From: Bacteroidales bacterium UBA3684
Lineage (GTDB): Bacteria > Bacteroidota > Bacteroidia > Bacteroidales > P3
DNA length: 16,791 bases
Direction: 5' to 3'
NCBI GenBank assembly: GCA_002372855.1
Contig: DFIZ01000060.1
Coordinates: 24,653-41,443, forward strand
Part shown: piece by piece, positions 1 through 6,228 of the stretch
Layout of the letters: each line of letters begins with the position of its first letter
How positions within the stretch are numbered: position 1 is the first letter of the stretch
Position numbers and translations under genes: made by a program
The notes under the pieces: generated by a model
Databases searched by the model: none
The model's input: only the letters and a program-made list of their open reading frames with translations
What the model was told of the DNA's origin: nothing

Positions 1-533
1 CTCTCGGGGCCGAACCAGTCGAAGGTGCCGCCCATGTCAACCTCCTTCTCGGTAGCCATGTCGAAGAGGGTCAGGTCGACGGTCGAGCCACGGGTGTGAC
101 CACTCTTCTCCATGATGTACTCCTGTTCGAAGAGGACGCTCTTGTCGAGGTCGGGGTAGAAATAGGGTTTCATGGCGGTGTCGGCCAGGTCGGCAGCCCA
201 GCGGACGAAGTGGTCGACGGCACGCTGGGGACGGTAGGCGTCGTAGATTTTGAGGCGGTAGCCCTGGGCCATGAGGTCGTCGTTGACGGCGCGAAGGCTG
301 TCGGCAGCCTGGCGGGTGAGCAGGGCGGTGGGCTGGAGGTAGCCGTCGATGCGGGCGCCGACGAAGTTGTAGGTGCCGAAGTAGCGGATTTCGAGGATGG
401 CGTCGGGAACAGCGTCGGTGAGGGTGACGAAGGACTTGCTGTCGTCGGTAGGACTGAGGGTTTTATTCTCATCCTTCGAGCAGCAAGAGAAGAATGTGAA
501 CGTAACGGCCAAAAGCACTAGGATCTTTTTCAT
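1..533 (-). CDS. VanX-type D-Ala-D-Ala dipeptidase, lipoprotein (3' end outside window)
   Basis: Peptidase family M15D zinc dipeptidase, expected to cleave D-Ala-D-Ala or related peptidoglycan dipeptides in the periplasm. The 177 visible residues begin with a lipoprotein signal (MKKILVLLAVTFTFFSC, Cys17). The VanX landmarks follow in order: IDGY (62-65), YDAYRP with Arg101 matching the transition-state arginine of VanX, the zinc motif SGHTRGSTVD (144-153) giving His146 and Asp153, and FDWF (171-174). The glutamate and third zinc histidine of the family should lie beyond base 1, so the active site cannot be fully checked. The gene has its own promoter and is separated by a terminator from the hydrogen operon. 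No vanH, vanA or vanRS gene is near, so I infer peptidoglycan dipeptide salvage rather than glycopeptide resistance. Start ATG at 531-533 is the only start that includes the signal peptide. Confidence 0.86.
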   Translation of the reverse strand, partial: MKKILVLLAVTFTFFSCCSKDENKTLSPTDDSKSFVTLTDAVPDAILEIRYFGTYNFVGARIDGYLQPTALLTRQAADSLRAVNDDLMAQGYRLKIYDAYRPQRAVDHFVRWAADLADTAMKPYFYPDLDKSVLFEQEYIMEKSGHTRGSTVDLTLFDMATEKEVDMGGTFDWFGPE

Positions 534-566
534 ATCTGTCTATCTTTTTATTAAGGAAACAAATTG

Positions 567-597
567 CAAAAATACGTATTTTTTACGACATGGCAAA
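567..597 (-). promoter_or_regulatory. Bacteroidota-type promoter of the vanX-like gene
   Basis: On the minus strand, -33 TTTG (594-597) is followed by 19 bases and a perfect -7 element TATTTTTG (567-574). The start codon at 533 lies about 30 bases downstream of the expected transcription start. The spacer begins CCATGTCGT, which is shared with the C69 dipeptidase promoter at 13298-13328 in the same register. Confidence 0.75.
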
Positions 598-650
598 AAA
601 ATAATAAAATAGGGTCGCGGAAGGCGCAACACAATGCCCTCCGCGACCCT
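594..650 (-). terminator. Intrinsic terminator of the hydrogen operon
   Basis: Just after the hydrogenase stop codon, the minus strand forms a hairpin. The outer arms 611-621 and 640-650 are a perfect 11-bp stem (AGGGTCGCGGA with TCCGCGACCCT), extended inward by three more pairs after one mismatch. A T-rich run follows (complement of 594-610). The run overlaps the -33 region of the next gene, so terminator and promoter are packed together. Confidence 0.78.
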
Positions 651-666
651 GGCAAAAGAGGATGGT

Positions 667-2118
667 TCAGTCGTTCTCCATCATCTGGTAGAGACGCACG
701 GAGCCGTCGATTTCCTTTTCCTTGGCCTCGTTGCCGTACTTGTCCACATCGAAGACATTCTTCGGGGACCGCGTGATGCTCAGTGGGCCGCCGACGCAGC
801 CGCCGTCGCAGGCCATGCCCTCGAAGAAGTTGGCCGTGGCCTTCTTGGCGCGCAGCAGCATGAGGTGCTGGCGGCACTGGTCTATGCCGTTCATGGACAC
901 GGGCTTCACGCCGGTGACGCCCATCGTTTCGGCCACATGGGCCACGCCCTGGGCCACGCCGCCGCTCTTGGCGAAGATGCGGCCGTAGTAGGAGGCGTTG
1001 TCGAGGGTGGAGTCTTCGCACTGGGTGGTGTCGATGCCGCGGGCGTCGACGAAAGCCTGCAGTTCCTCGAAGCTCATCACGCTGTCGATCATGCCGTGGG
1101 TCTTCTCGAGCGTATACTCGAACTTCTTGGCGGCACAGGGGCCGATGAAGACCACGCGGGCCGTGGGATCGGAGTGCTTGATGAGGCGCGCGGCCATCAC
1201 CATGGGCGATACCGAGGAGGAGATGGCGTCCTTCAGTTCGGGGAAGTTGTTCTCCACGAAACGCACGAAGGCAGGGCAGCAGGAGGTGGTCATGACGGGA
1301 TTGTCGCTCTCGGCGGCTTTCTCCTTGAACTCGCGGGCCTCGTTGTAGAGCGTGATGTCGGCGCCGATGGCAGCCTCGACGACCTGATGGAAACCCAGTT
1401 TCTTGATGGCGGTGACCACCTGGGTAATGCGGCCGAAACGGCACTGGCTGACGATGGCCGGGGCTATGACGGCGTAGACACGGTAGCGCGTGTTGTTCTC
1501 GGATTCCTTGAGCATCTTGATGATGTCGAGCACAAGGCTTTTGTCGCTGATGGCGCCGAAGGGACAGCTCACCACGCAGGCACCGCAGGAGATGCACTTC
1601 GAGTTGTCGATTTCGGCCTTGTCCTCGTCGTTGATACTGATGGCCTTCACCTTGCAGCTCTTGATGCAGGGGCGTTTCTGGGCGATGATGGCGCTATAGG
1701 GACAGGCCTGGGCGCACTTGCCACACTCGATGCACTTGGACTTGTCGATGGTGCAGCGGTGGTTGACGATGGTGATGGCACCCTTGGGGCACACCTCCTT
1801 GCAGGAGTGCATCAGGCAGCCACGACATACGTCTGTGACCATCATGCCGCCGGCGGGGCACTCGTCGCAGGCCTCGTAGAGCACCTCGATGACGTTGGGG
1901 TTCTCCTTGTTGCCTCCCATGGCCATGTGGACACGGTCCATGAGCACGGCACGTTCCTTGTGTATGCAGCAGCGGGTTTCGGCCTTGGGGCCAGGGGCGA
2001 TGGTGCGCGGAATGGAGTAGACATTCTCCAGGCCACCTTCGTAGGCACGGCGGATGACCTCGCGCAGCACTCGGTATTTAATCCATTGTACGTTGGTATC
2101 GAAAACTTTCTGTTCCAT
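667..2118 (-). CDS. Group B [FeFe] hydrogenase
   Basis: A 483-residue cytoplasmic iron-sulfur hydrogenase that should exchange electrons between ferredoxin and protons/H2. All H-cluster motifs are present: L1 TTSCCP (277-282, with the proton-shuttle Cys280 and ligand Cys281), L2 IGPCAAKK (325-332, Cys328) and L3 FFEGMACDGGC (431-441, Cys437 and Cys441). Upstream are the N-terminal RCCIHKERAV segment (49-58) and four-cysteine sets at 98/101/106/110, 129/132/135/139 and 175/178/181/185, plus extra cysteines at 84/87 and 151/155. This arrangement is what I know of group B enzymes in gut Bacteroides. It lacks the [2Fe-2S] N-terminal domain and the NADH-linked partner subunits of bifurcating group A enzymes. 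It is the last gene of the operon, 6 bases after the phosphatase. Direction of catalysis (H2 production) is inferred from family knowledge. Confidence 0.93.
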   Translation of the reverse strand: MEQKVFDTNVQWIKYRVLREVIRRAYEGGLENVYSIPRTIAPGPKAETRCCIHKERAVLMDRVHMAMGGNKENPNVIEVLYEACDECPAGGMMVTDVCRGCLMHSCKEVCPKGAITIVNHRCTIDKSKCIECGKCAQACPYSAIIAQKRPCIKSCKVKAISINDEDKAEIDNSKCISCGACVVSCPFGAISDKSLVLDIIKMLKESENNTRYRVYAVIAPAIVSQCRFGRITQVVTAIKKLGFHQVVEAAIGADITLYNEAREFKEKAAESDNPVMTTSCCPAFVRFVENNFPELKDAISSSVSPMVMAARLIKHSDPTARVVFIGPCAAKKFEYTLEKTHGMIDSVMSFEELQAFVDARGIDTTQCEDSTLDNASYYGRIFAKSGGVAQGVAHVAETMGVTGVKPVSMNGIDQCRQHLMLLRAKKATANFFEGMACDGGCVGGPLSITRSPKNVFDVDKYGNEAKEKEIDGSVRLYQMMEND

Positions 2119-2124
2119 TGTTCA

Positions 2125-3288
2125 TTAATCGTAGTTCACAGTTACATCCTTGCCCATGCGGCGAAGGTTGTCGGCCAGACGTTCGACAAGCTTGAGTTTC
2201 ATGGTGATGTCGATGTCCAGGCCCTGATGGGCGGCATTGACGTTCTGGCCGACGAAGAAGACCACATGGGTGGCCTCTTCGAAGATGATGTTGGCCAGCA
2301 GCGAGCCGCCGTCCTTTTTGGAGTATGTTTTTGGGGTGAGGTCCTTGACGGAGACATACTTCTCCGAGAGAGCCAGCAGTCGGCGCAGGGTGATGACGCC
2401 CTCGGTAACGAGGTCGATGCCGTCGATAAAGCCGATGGGCGGCACCTCGCGGTCGGGGAAGTCGAAGCTGGTCTTCAGCTGGTGCCCCATGCAACGGGCC
2501 ACCACCTGGCTGGTGGTGCCGCCGCAGACGATGCGCTTGTCGGCACCGTCGAGGAAGCGTTTGACATACACCTCGTCCTTCTCCTTGTCCACCGGCGGGC
2601 CGACCATGATGTGCACCTCCATGCGCGGACGCACACGGATGGCAGCCACGGTGGTGTCGTCGCCCGGACGGTCGAGGTAGAGGTCGTTGCAGGCCGACGC
2701 CAGCAGACAGGCGGCAGCGCGGGCCGACATGTGGGCGTCGATGTTGGTGTCGAGGTGCTCCATAATCTCCTTGCGCTGCCATCCGAAGTTGAGTATCTGG
2801 CCGATGCCTGCATGGATGGTGCCGTCGCTCATGACGAAGACCATGTCGCCCGACTCCAGTTCCAGCGGCGTGTGGAACACCTGCTTGCCGCAGATGTTCA
2901 TCTCCTCGCGGGGAAAGTCGCAGGTGTGGCCGCGATGGTACCAGATGGCCTCGGGGTTGTCGAATTCGAAGAGGTGTCCCCTACCCTGGTTGTCCACGTG
3001 GATGACCGAGAAGGTGCTGTAGGCCACGCCGCGCTCCTTGCAGACCGGAAGGGTCTGGATGATGGTCTCGACGCAGTCCTCCATGTCGGCGCCTCCGGCA
3101 ACCATGGTGCAGAGAATCTTGCTCGTCAGGGTGGAGAGGATGTTGGCTTTGACGCCACTGCCCAGGCCGTCGGCCAGCACCACGGTGGTCCAGCCGTCGG
3201 CCACGCTCATCTCCACGTTGTCGCCGCAGAGTTCCTCGCCATAGTGGTTCAGCGAGGTGTATCCGTATTCAATGCATAGTTCTTTCAT
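2125..3288 (-). CDS. SpoIIE/PP2C-type serine/threonine phosphatase of the hydrogen operon
   Basis: A 387-residue soluble protein. Residues 1-220 form a PP2C/SpoIIE phosphatase domain with the metal-binding aspartates in place: GDN (Asp23), ADGLGSG (Asp40), SDG (Asp155) and RPGDDTT (Asp210/211). It should remove phosphate from serine or threonine of a partner protein. Residues 222-387 are an additional C-terminal domain with a CGGTTSQ motif (255-261), which I do not recognise by name. It lies 12 bases after hydS and 6 bases before the hydrogenase gene. Phosphatases of this type are known neighbours of group C sensory hydrogenases, so I infer it relays the HydS signal. The target is unknown, and no kinase or anti-sigma-type gene is visible nearby. 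Confidence 0.9.
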   Translation of the reverse strand: MKELCIEYGYTSLNHYGEELCGDNVEMSVADGWTTVVLADGLGSGVKANILSTLTSKILCTMVAGGADMEDCVETIIQTLPVCKERGVAYSTFSVIHVDNQGRGHLFEFDNPEAIWYHRGHTCDFPREEMNICGKQVFHTPLELESGDMVFVMSDGTIHAGIGQILNFGWQRKEIMEHLDTNIDAHMSARAAACLLASACNDLYLDRPGDDTTVAAIRVRPRMEVHIMVGPPVDKEKDEVYVKRFLDGADKRIVCGGTTSQVVARCMGHQLKTSFDFPDREVPPIGFIDGIDLVTEGVITLRRLLALSEKYVSVKDLTPKTYSKKDGGSLLANIIFEEATHVVFFVGQNVNAAHQGLDIDITMKLKLVERLADNLRRMGKDVTVNYD

Positions 3289-3300
3289 TGCTCAATCCCC

Positions 3301-5052
3301 TCACACTTTCTTCGCCGTCTTCCAGTCGGTGGGGCGGCCGTCCTCGTTTATGTCCATCTTGCCGTCGGCAAGGGTCTTCTTCAGCTTGAGCAGGGCCACC
3401 TTGGTCTCGGCAGTGGTCTCGCCGAGGAGCGAGGCGATCTCCTGCGCCACACGCATCTGCTTCATGATGAGCTCGTCGGTGGTGCTGATGGTATCCATCT
3501 TCACCTTGTCGAGCTTCTTGTCGTAGTTCACCTCGTCGCTGATGTCCTTCATCAGGCCGAAGAGCAGTCCCTGCTCGCCGAGCCAACTGACGGTCAGCGA
3601 GATATAGCGGTCGGTGGAGCTGATGTGCAGGCAGCGGTTCTCGGTGCGGCGGTGCTGGTTGTAGGCGTTGTAGAACTCCAGCGGGGGGAAGTACTGCGCC
3701 ACGGCACGGCCCACATTGTCCTCCGGGCGGCCGGCCATGCCGAGGAGTTTCATGGCGGTGGCATTGCAGTCCACGATGTTCATGTCGCCGTCGACGATGA
3801 TGACACCCTCGGGCGAGTTGCGCACAATGTCCACAGCCAGGCTCTCGGCACGCTTGCGCATATAGGGCAGGCAGATGTCGATGTCGGCGTAGCCGTTGAC
3901 CACGGCCCAGGCCTTCTCGCGGCAGGTGCTGTAGCCGCAGGCGCCACAGTTGAGCTCGTCCTCCTTGGAGTACTTGCCCGTGCGGTGGAGCACATCCTCG
4001 ATTTCCTGTTCCGAAGCGGGACGGCTCTTGGCACGCAGGCGCGGATGGGCGTAGGCCAGGTTCACGCCCGCGTCGGGGGCGGGGCGCATGGGATGCGTGG
4101 CCTTGTCGTGGGCCACATAGACGTCGATGTCGGCCTCGGCCTTCACCATGCCGCCGGGACGGGCTATCGACTTGGGACCGTTGATGCAGCCGCCGGGGCA
4201 GGTGTTCATCTCGATGAAGACATGGTCGAGGCTCTCGATGTTTTCCAACACGTCGGTCAGGCGGTCGATGCCGTCCACGGCCATATAGGTATAGCCCTCG
4301 GGCAGGGCGTCGAAAGAGCGGATGATGCCCCTAGTGACGGGGAAGGCCTTGGCCAGGTTCACGCCGCCGCCGTCGCCGGCAATGGCCAGGCGGTTGATGG
4401 AACCGAGGTCGATGCCGTTCTCCTCGAAGAGCGAAAGCAGTTCGTCGAAGGTCAGCACCCCGTCGATGCCGTGCTCGTCGGCCTCGCGCTTCTTGGCCAG
4501 GCAGGGACCGACGAAGACCACCTTCAGCGAGGGGTCGTTCTTGCGCAGCATCTTGGCGTGGGCCGTCATGGGCGAATCGACGGGCGCCAGGTAGGGCAAC
4601 GCCTTGGGGTAGTACATCTGTATGAGGCGGCAGGCAGCCGGGCATGCGGAGGTGATGAAGTTGCGCATCTCGCCCTTGGCAAGCACGCGCTTGTATTCCT
4701 CCACCACGGCCTGGGCACCCAGGGCGGTCTCCTCGACCACCGAGAAGCCCAGCTTGGCCATCGCTATGCGCACCATCTGGAAGTCGTCGACCCCCAGACT
4801 GCTCACAAACGACGGCGCCACCGAGGCGGCCACATGGCCCTCGCGCAGCAGTGCGCGCACCTTGTCCAGCCCGCTCACAGCCACCTTGGCCTCCTGAGGG
4901 CAGGCCAGGGTGCAGTGGCCACAGAGGATGCAGTGCTCCTCAATGACGCTGGCGTGATGTCCTTTGACTTCGATTGCCTTCACGGGACACTCGCGAAGGC
5001 AGCGGTAGCAATCCTTGCATTGGACAATGCGAGATTCGATATAGTTTGCCAT
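3301..5052 (-). CDS. hydS: HydS: group C sensory [FeFe] hydrogenase with PAS domain
   Basis: A 583-residue cytoplasmic protein, probably an H2 or redox sensor. In order: two [4Fe-4S] motifs (Cys12/15/18/22 and 41/44/47/51); H-cluster domain with L1 TSACP (134-138), L2 VGPCLAKK (181-188) and L3 EMNTCPGGC (281-289); an extra iron-sulfur domain CGACGYSTC (369-377) with Cys394; a PAS domain (about 403-505, containing GVIIVDGDMNIVDCN); and a helical C-terminal tail (about 510-583). In L1 the usual proton-shuttling cysteine is alanine (Ala136), a hallmark of HydS-type proteins that lowers turnover. The remaining four H-cluster cysteines (137, 184, 285, 289) are intact, so the cofactor should still bind. 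It is preceded by the thioredoxin-like ferredoxin and followed by the phosphatase. The H2-sensing role comes from family knowledge, not from this sequence. Confidence 0.93.
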   Translation of the reverse strand: MANYIESRIVQCKDCYRCLRECPVKAIEVKGHHASVIEEHCILCGHCTLACPQEAKVAVSGLDKVRALLREGHVAASVAPSFVSSLGVDDFQMVRIAMAKLGFSVVEETALGAQAVVEEYKRVLAKGEMRNFITSACPAACRLIQMYYPKALPYLAPVDSPMTAHAKMLRKNDPSLKVVFVGPCLAKKREADEHGIDGVLTFDELLSLFEENGIDLGSINRLAIAGDGGGVNLAKAFPVTRGIIRSFDALPEGYTYMAVDGIDRLTDVLENIESLDHVFIEMNTCPGGCINGPKSIARPGGMVKAEADIDVYVAHDKATHPMRPAPDAGVNLAYAHPRLRAKSRPASEQEIEDVLHRTGKYSKEDELNCGACGYSTCREKAWAVVNGYADIDICLPYMRKRAESLAVDIVRNSPEGVIIVDGDMNIVDCNATAMKLLGMAGRPEDNVGRAVAQYFPPLEFYNAYNQHRRTENRCLHISSTDRYISLTVSWLGEQGLLFGLMKDISDEVNYDKKLDKVKMDTISTTDELIMKQMRVAQEIASLLGETTAETKVALLKLKKTLADGKMDINEDGRPTDWKTAKKV

Positions 5053-5075
5053 TGTTCTTGTCTTAGGATTTGGGA

Positions 5076-5094
5076 CGCAGGCTGCCAGCCTGCG
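5076..5094. repeat. REP-like palindrome inside the hydrogen operon
   Basis: A perfect inverted repeat with 8-bp arms (CGCAGGCT / AGCCTGCG) and a 3-base loop, in the 55-base spacer between the thioredoxin-like gene and hydS. No T-run follows on the minus strand, so it is not an obvious terminator. Its form resembles dispersed REP elements. In mRNA the hairpin could affect stability or the ratio of the flanking gene products. Confidence 0.7.
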
Positions 5095-5107
5095 AAAAGT
5101 TGTTTTT

Positions 5108-5410
5108 TTAATTGAGTTTCAACGAGGGGTACACCTCCGTGGCAAACAGCTGCTCGGCATTCTCGGCATTCACGCTGTGCAGGATGAAACCACCCTCCGT
5201 CTTCTCCACCTGGGGACCGCCGGCGGCAGGCTGCACACCGTCGCAGTCGACGGTGACGCCCTTGGCGCAATGGCCCAGGCAGAAACTCGCCTGAAGATCC
5301 ACAAGGTCTTCTACGTCATACTTTTTCAGTACACGCTTCATTTCTTCTATCACGGCATAGCTCCCTTTCAGATGGCAGGAGCTGCCGACACATACTTTAA
5401 TAGCAGTCAT
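5108..5410 (-). CDS. Thioredoxin-like [2Fe-2S] ferredoxin domain protein (NuoE-like)
   Basis: A 100-residue protein of the thioredoxin-fold ferredoxin family, equivalent to the C-terminal half of NuoE/HydC-type subunits. The four cluster ligands have the family spacing: Cys7 and Cys12 (CVGSSC), then Cys44 and Cys48 (CLGHC). It should carry electrons or sense redox state in the cytoplasm. It is the first gene of the hydrogen operon, 55 bases ahead of hydS, and small proteins of this type are commonly encoded beside hydS. The natural inference is electron exchange with HydS. The ATG at 5408-5410 gives the expected N-terminus MTAIKVCVGSSC, with the first ligand at residue 7. Confidence 0.88.
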   Translation of the reverse strand: MTAIKVCVGSSCHLKGSYAVIEEMKRVLKKYDVEDLVDLQASFCLGHCAKGVTVDCDGVQPAAGGPQVEKTEGGFILHSVNAENAEQLFATEVYPSLKLN

Positions 5411-5455
5411 CTCGTTTTTTTGTTATATTACTCGTTTATATCCTGTCCAAAGATG

Positions 5456-5463
5456 CAAAAATC
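5456..5463 (-). promoter_or_regulatory. Possible -7 element close to the hydrogen operon
   Basis: The minus strand reads CTGATTTTTGCATC here. GATTTTTG resembles the -7 consensus TAnnTTTG, and the same TTTTTGCA core occurs at the vanX-like and C69 promoters. There is no good -33 TTTG at 18-20 bases. The better-scoring promoter at 5751-5781 could instead drive the operon through a long leader. Confidence 0.3.
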
Positions 5464-5475
5464 AGCGCCATGGGC

Positions 5476-5570
5476 CTGATTGCCACGGAAGAAGGAGCCA
5501 TTGAAGCGTGTGAGTGGGTCGAAGATTGCCGCCAGGCGGCAGGAAGTTCGTTTTCCGTGGCAAAAATCAG
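5476..5570. repeat. Inverted repeat upstream of the hydrogen operon
   Basis: CTGATTGCCACGGAA (5476-5490) is matched in reverse by TTCCGTGGCA (5553-5562) plus ATCAG (5566-5570), with three extra bases in the second arm. Between them lies a tight hairpin TGCCGCC-A-GGCGGCA (5527-5541). Both are in the leader or upstream region of the hydrogen operon. They could be remnants of a small mobile repeat or a structured leader. Confidence 0.5.
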
Positions 5571-5603
5571 GGAGACTATGGCACTTTGGTGTTTTTTCTT
5601 CAA

Positions 5604-5745
5604 AAAAAGGCAGCGAAACACTATGAAGAAACACTATGATTTAACGTTAAACGCTTTTTTGCCCGCTGCCCGTCAAATATTCTATTAATCCTTAAACTAT
5701 TTCTTTGCTCTATTCTTTTTCAAAGCACTCTTTTTCTCTTTTTGA
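5604..5745 (-). ncRNA. Candidate small RNA or operon leader, about 140 nt
   Basis: The unit is bounded by the strong promoter at 5751-5781 and by a terminator-like end. The 5' end of the predicted RNA (CCGTCAAA, complement of 5741-5748) can pair with TTTGACGG in the middle (complement of 5670-5677). Next to it, GGCAGCG (complement of 5664-5670) can pair with CGCTGCC (complement of 5609-5615), which is followed by seven T. The loop contains a TTTAACGTTAAA palindrome and a duplicated CATAGTGTTTC. No ATG-initiated frame lies inside. It does not fold end-to-end as 6S RNA does. It could be a free small RNA or an attenuated leader of the hydrogen operon. No known family is recognised. Confidence 0.42.
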
Positions 5746-5750
5746 CGGCG

Positions 5751-5781
5751 CAAAAGTACAAAATAAAATCAATCCGCCAAA
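5751..5781 (-). promoter_or_regulatory. Strong Bacteroidota-type promoter, minus strand
   Basis: -33 TTTG (5778-5781), 19-base spacer, then -7 TACTTTTG (5751-5758), a perfect match to TAnnTTTG. Expected transcription start is about 5744. No gene starts within 300 bases; the first is the thioredoxin-like gene at 5410. The product is therefore either a small RNA or a long leader of the hydrogen operon. Confidence 0.68.
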
Positions 5782-5926
5782 TAAAACTTTGTTTTTACCC
5801 CTTAACACTCAGATTTCCAGACAGAAAATTTTTCACATTTCGATATATACGTATCGATTTTATTCAGTTTTTCGCGAAAAATTTATCTATTTACGCCCCC
5901 CAGACAAACTCGCCAACCTCAAAAAA

Positions 5927-5948
5927 CGGAGCAAGAACGGAGCAAGAA
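5927..5948. repeat. Tandem duplication of an 11-bp unit
   Basis: CGGAGCAAGAA occurs twice in direct succession (5927-5937 and 5938-5948). The unit length equals that of the different tandem array 75 bases to the right. Confidence 0.75.
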
Positions 5949-6006
5949 CCAAGAGGTACCATTTTGCATTTTTACCTCTGTCAAAACCCTGTTTTCGCCC
6001 TATCAT

Positions 6007-6066
6007 CTCCTACCATGGTAGGAGTTGGTAAGGAGTTGATAAGGACTTGGTAAGGGGATGGTAAGG
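6007..6066. repeat. 18-bp perfect palindrome followed by four 11-bp tandem repeats
   Basis: CTCCTACCATGGTAGGAG (6007-6024) is a perfect palindrome. From 6023 four 11-bp units follow without gaps: AGTTGGTAAGG, AGTTGATAAGG, ACTTGGTAAGG, GGATGGTAAGG (ending 6066). The right half of the palindrome (ACCATGGTAGG, 6012-6022) is itself a diverged unit in the same register, so the array may have five units. It lies about 160 bases beyond the 3' end of the outer-membrane receptor gene. Function unknown. Confidence 0.82.
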
Positions 6067-6117
6067 GCATCGTGCTTACACAACCCCTTTCGTTCACAGT
6101 GTTTTACGTGCAGAAAT

Positions 6118-6143
6118 TGCCGGCGGGACGCCGGCGCTCCATT
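6118..6143 (+). repeat. REP-like element, copy A
   Basis: A 26-bp sequence with an internal inverted repeat (GCCGGCG ... CGCCGGC) ending in CTCCATT. It is identical to 11124-11149, which lies inside a coding gene, and closely matches the reverse complement of 11075-11100. Three copies in one window mark a dispersed repeat family. This copy is intergenic, downstream of the receptor gene. Confidence 0.75.
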
Positions 6144-6228
6144 CAAGAGCGGGGCGAATTTGACATTTTGTCGCTTTTTCGTTCCTGTCCGGGGAGGGTG
6201 CAGTGTGCCATCGCGAGGGGGTGGGTGG

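Larger units (their letters stand above)
5411..6228. other. 818-base non-coding stretch between two minus-strand operons
   Basis: No convincing gene was found. The open frames here have atypical composition and no recognisable domains. The stretch carries, left to right: the leader of the hydrogen operon, an inverted repeat, a candidate small RNA with its promoter, AT-rich DNA, an 11-bp duplication, a 7-bp-arm hairpin (AGAGGTA 5952-5958 / TACCTCT 5973-5979), an 18-bp palindrome with four 11-bp repeats, and a REP-like element. Positions 6145-6228 after the REP element show nothing I can name. Confidence 0.65.

Noticed and set aside
1..533. Vancomycin-resistance locus
   Set aside because: Only a VanX-type enzyme is seen, with a lipoprotein signal and no vanH, ligase or two-component genes nearby. 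Such enzymes also serve peptidoglycan dipeptide recycling.
634..3279. Very long open frame on the plus strand opposite the hydrogenase and phosphatase genes
   Set aside because: Its translation is low-complexity and rich in H, D, V, G and A, with no domains. It mirrors the third-position GC bias of the real minus-strand genes, which have complete motifs.
3625..5115. Long plus-strand frame opposite hydS
   Set aside because: Same artefact of GC-rich codons. HydS on the other strand has all iron-sulfur, H-cluster and PAS signatures.
5428..5634. GTG-initiated 68-codon minus-strand frame upstream of the hydrogen operon
   Set aside because: It crosses the terminator-like hairpin and inverted repeat, has no ribosome binding site or known domain, and is better explained as leader DNA.
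5604..5745. 6S RNA
   Set aside because: The predicted 5' and 3' ends do not pair into the long closing rod with a central bubble that 6S RNA needs.
5705..6031. Plus-strand frames of about 100 codons in the AT-rich intergenic region
   Set aside because: Composition is unlike genes here, two overlapping frames are equally open, and their ends are made of the tandem repeats.
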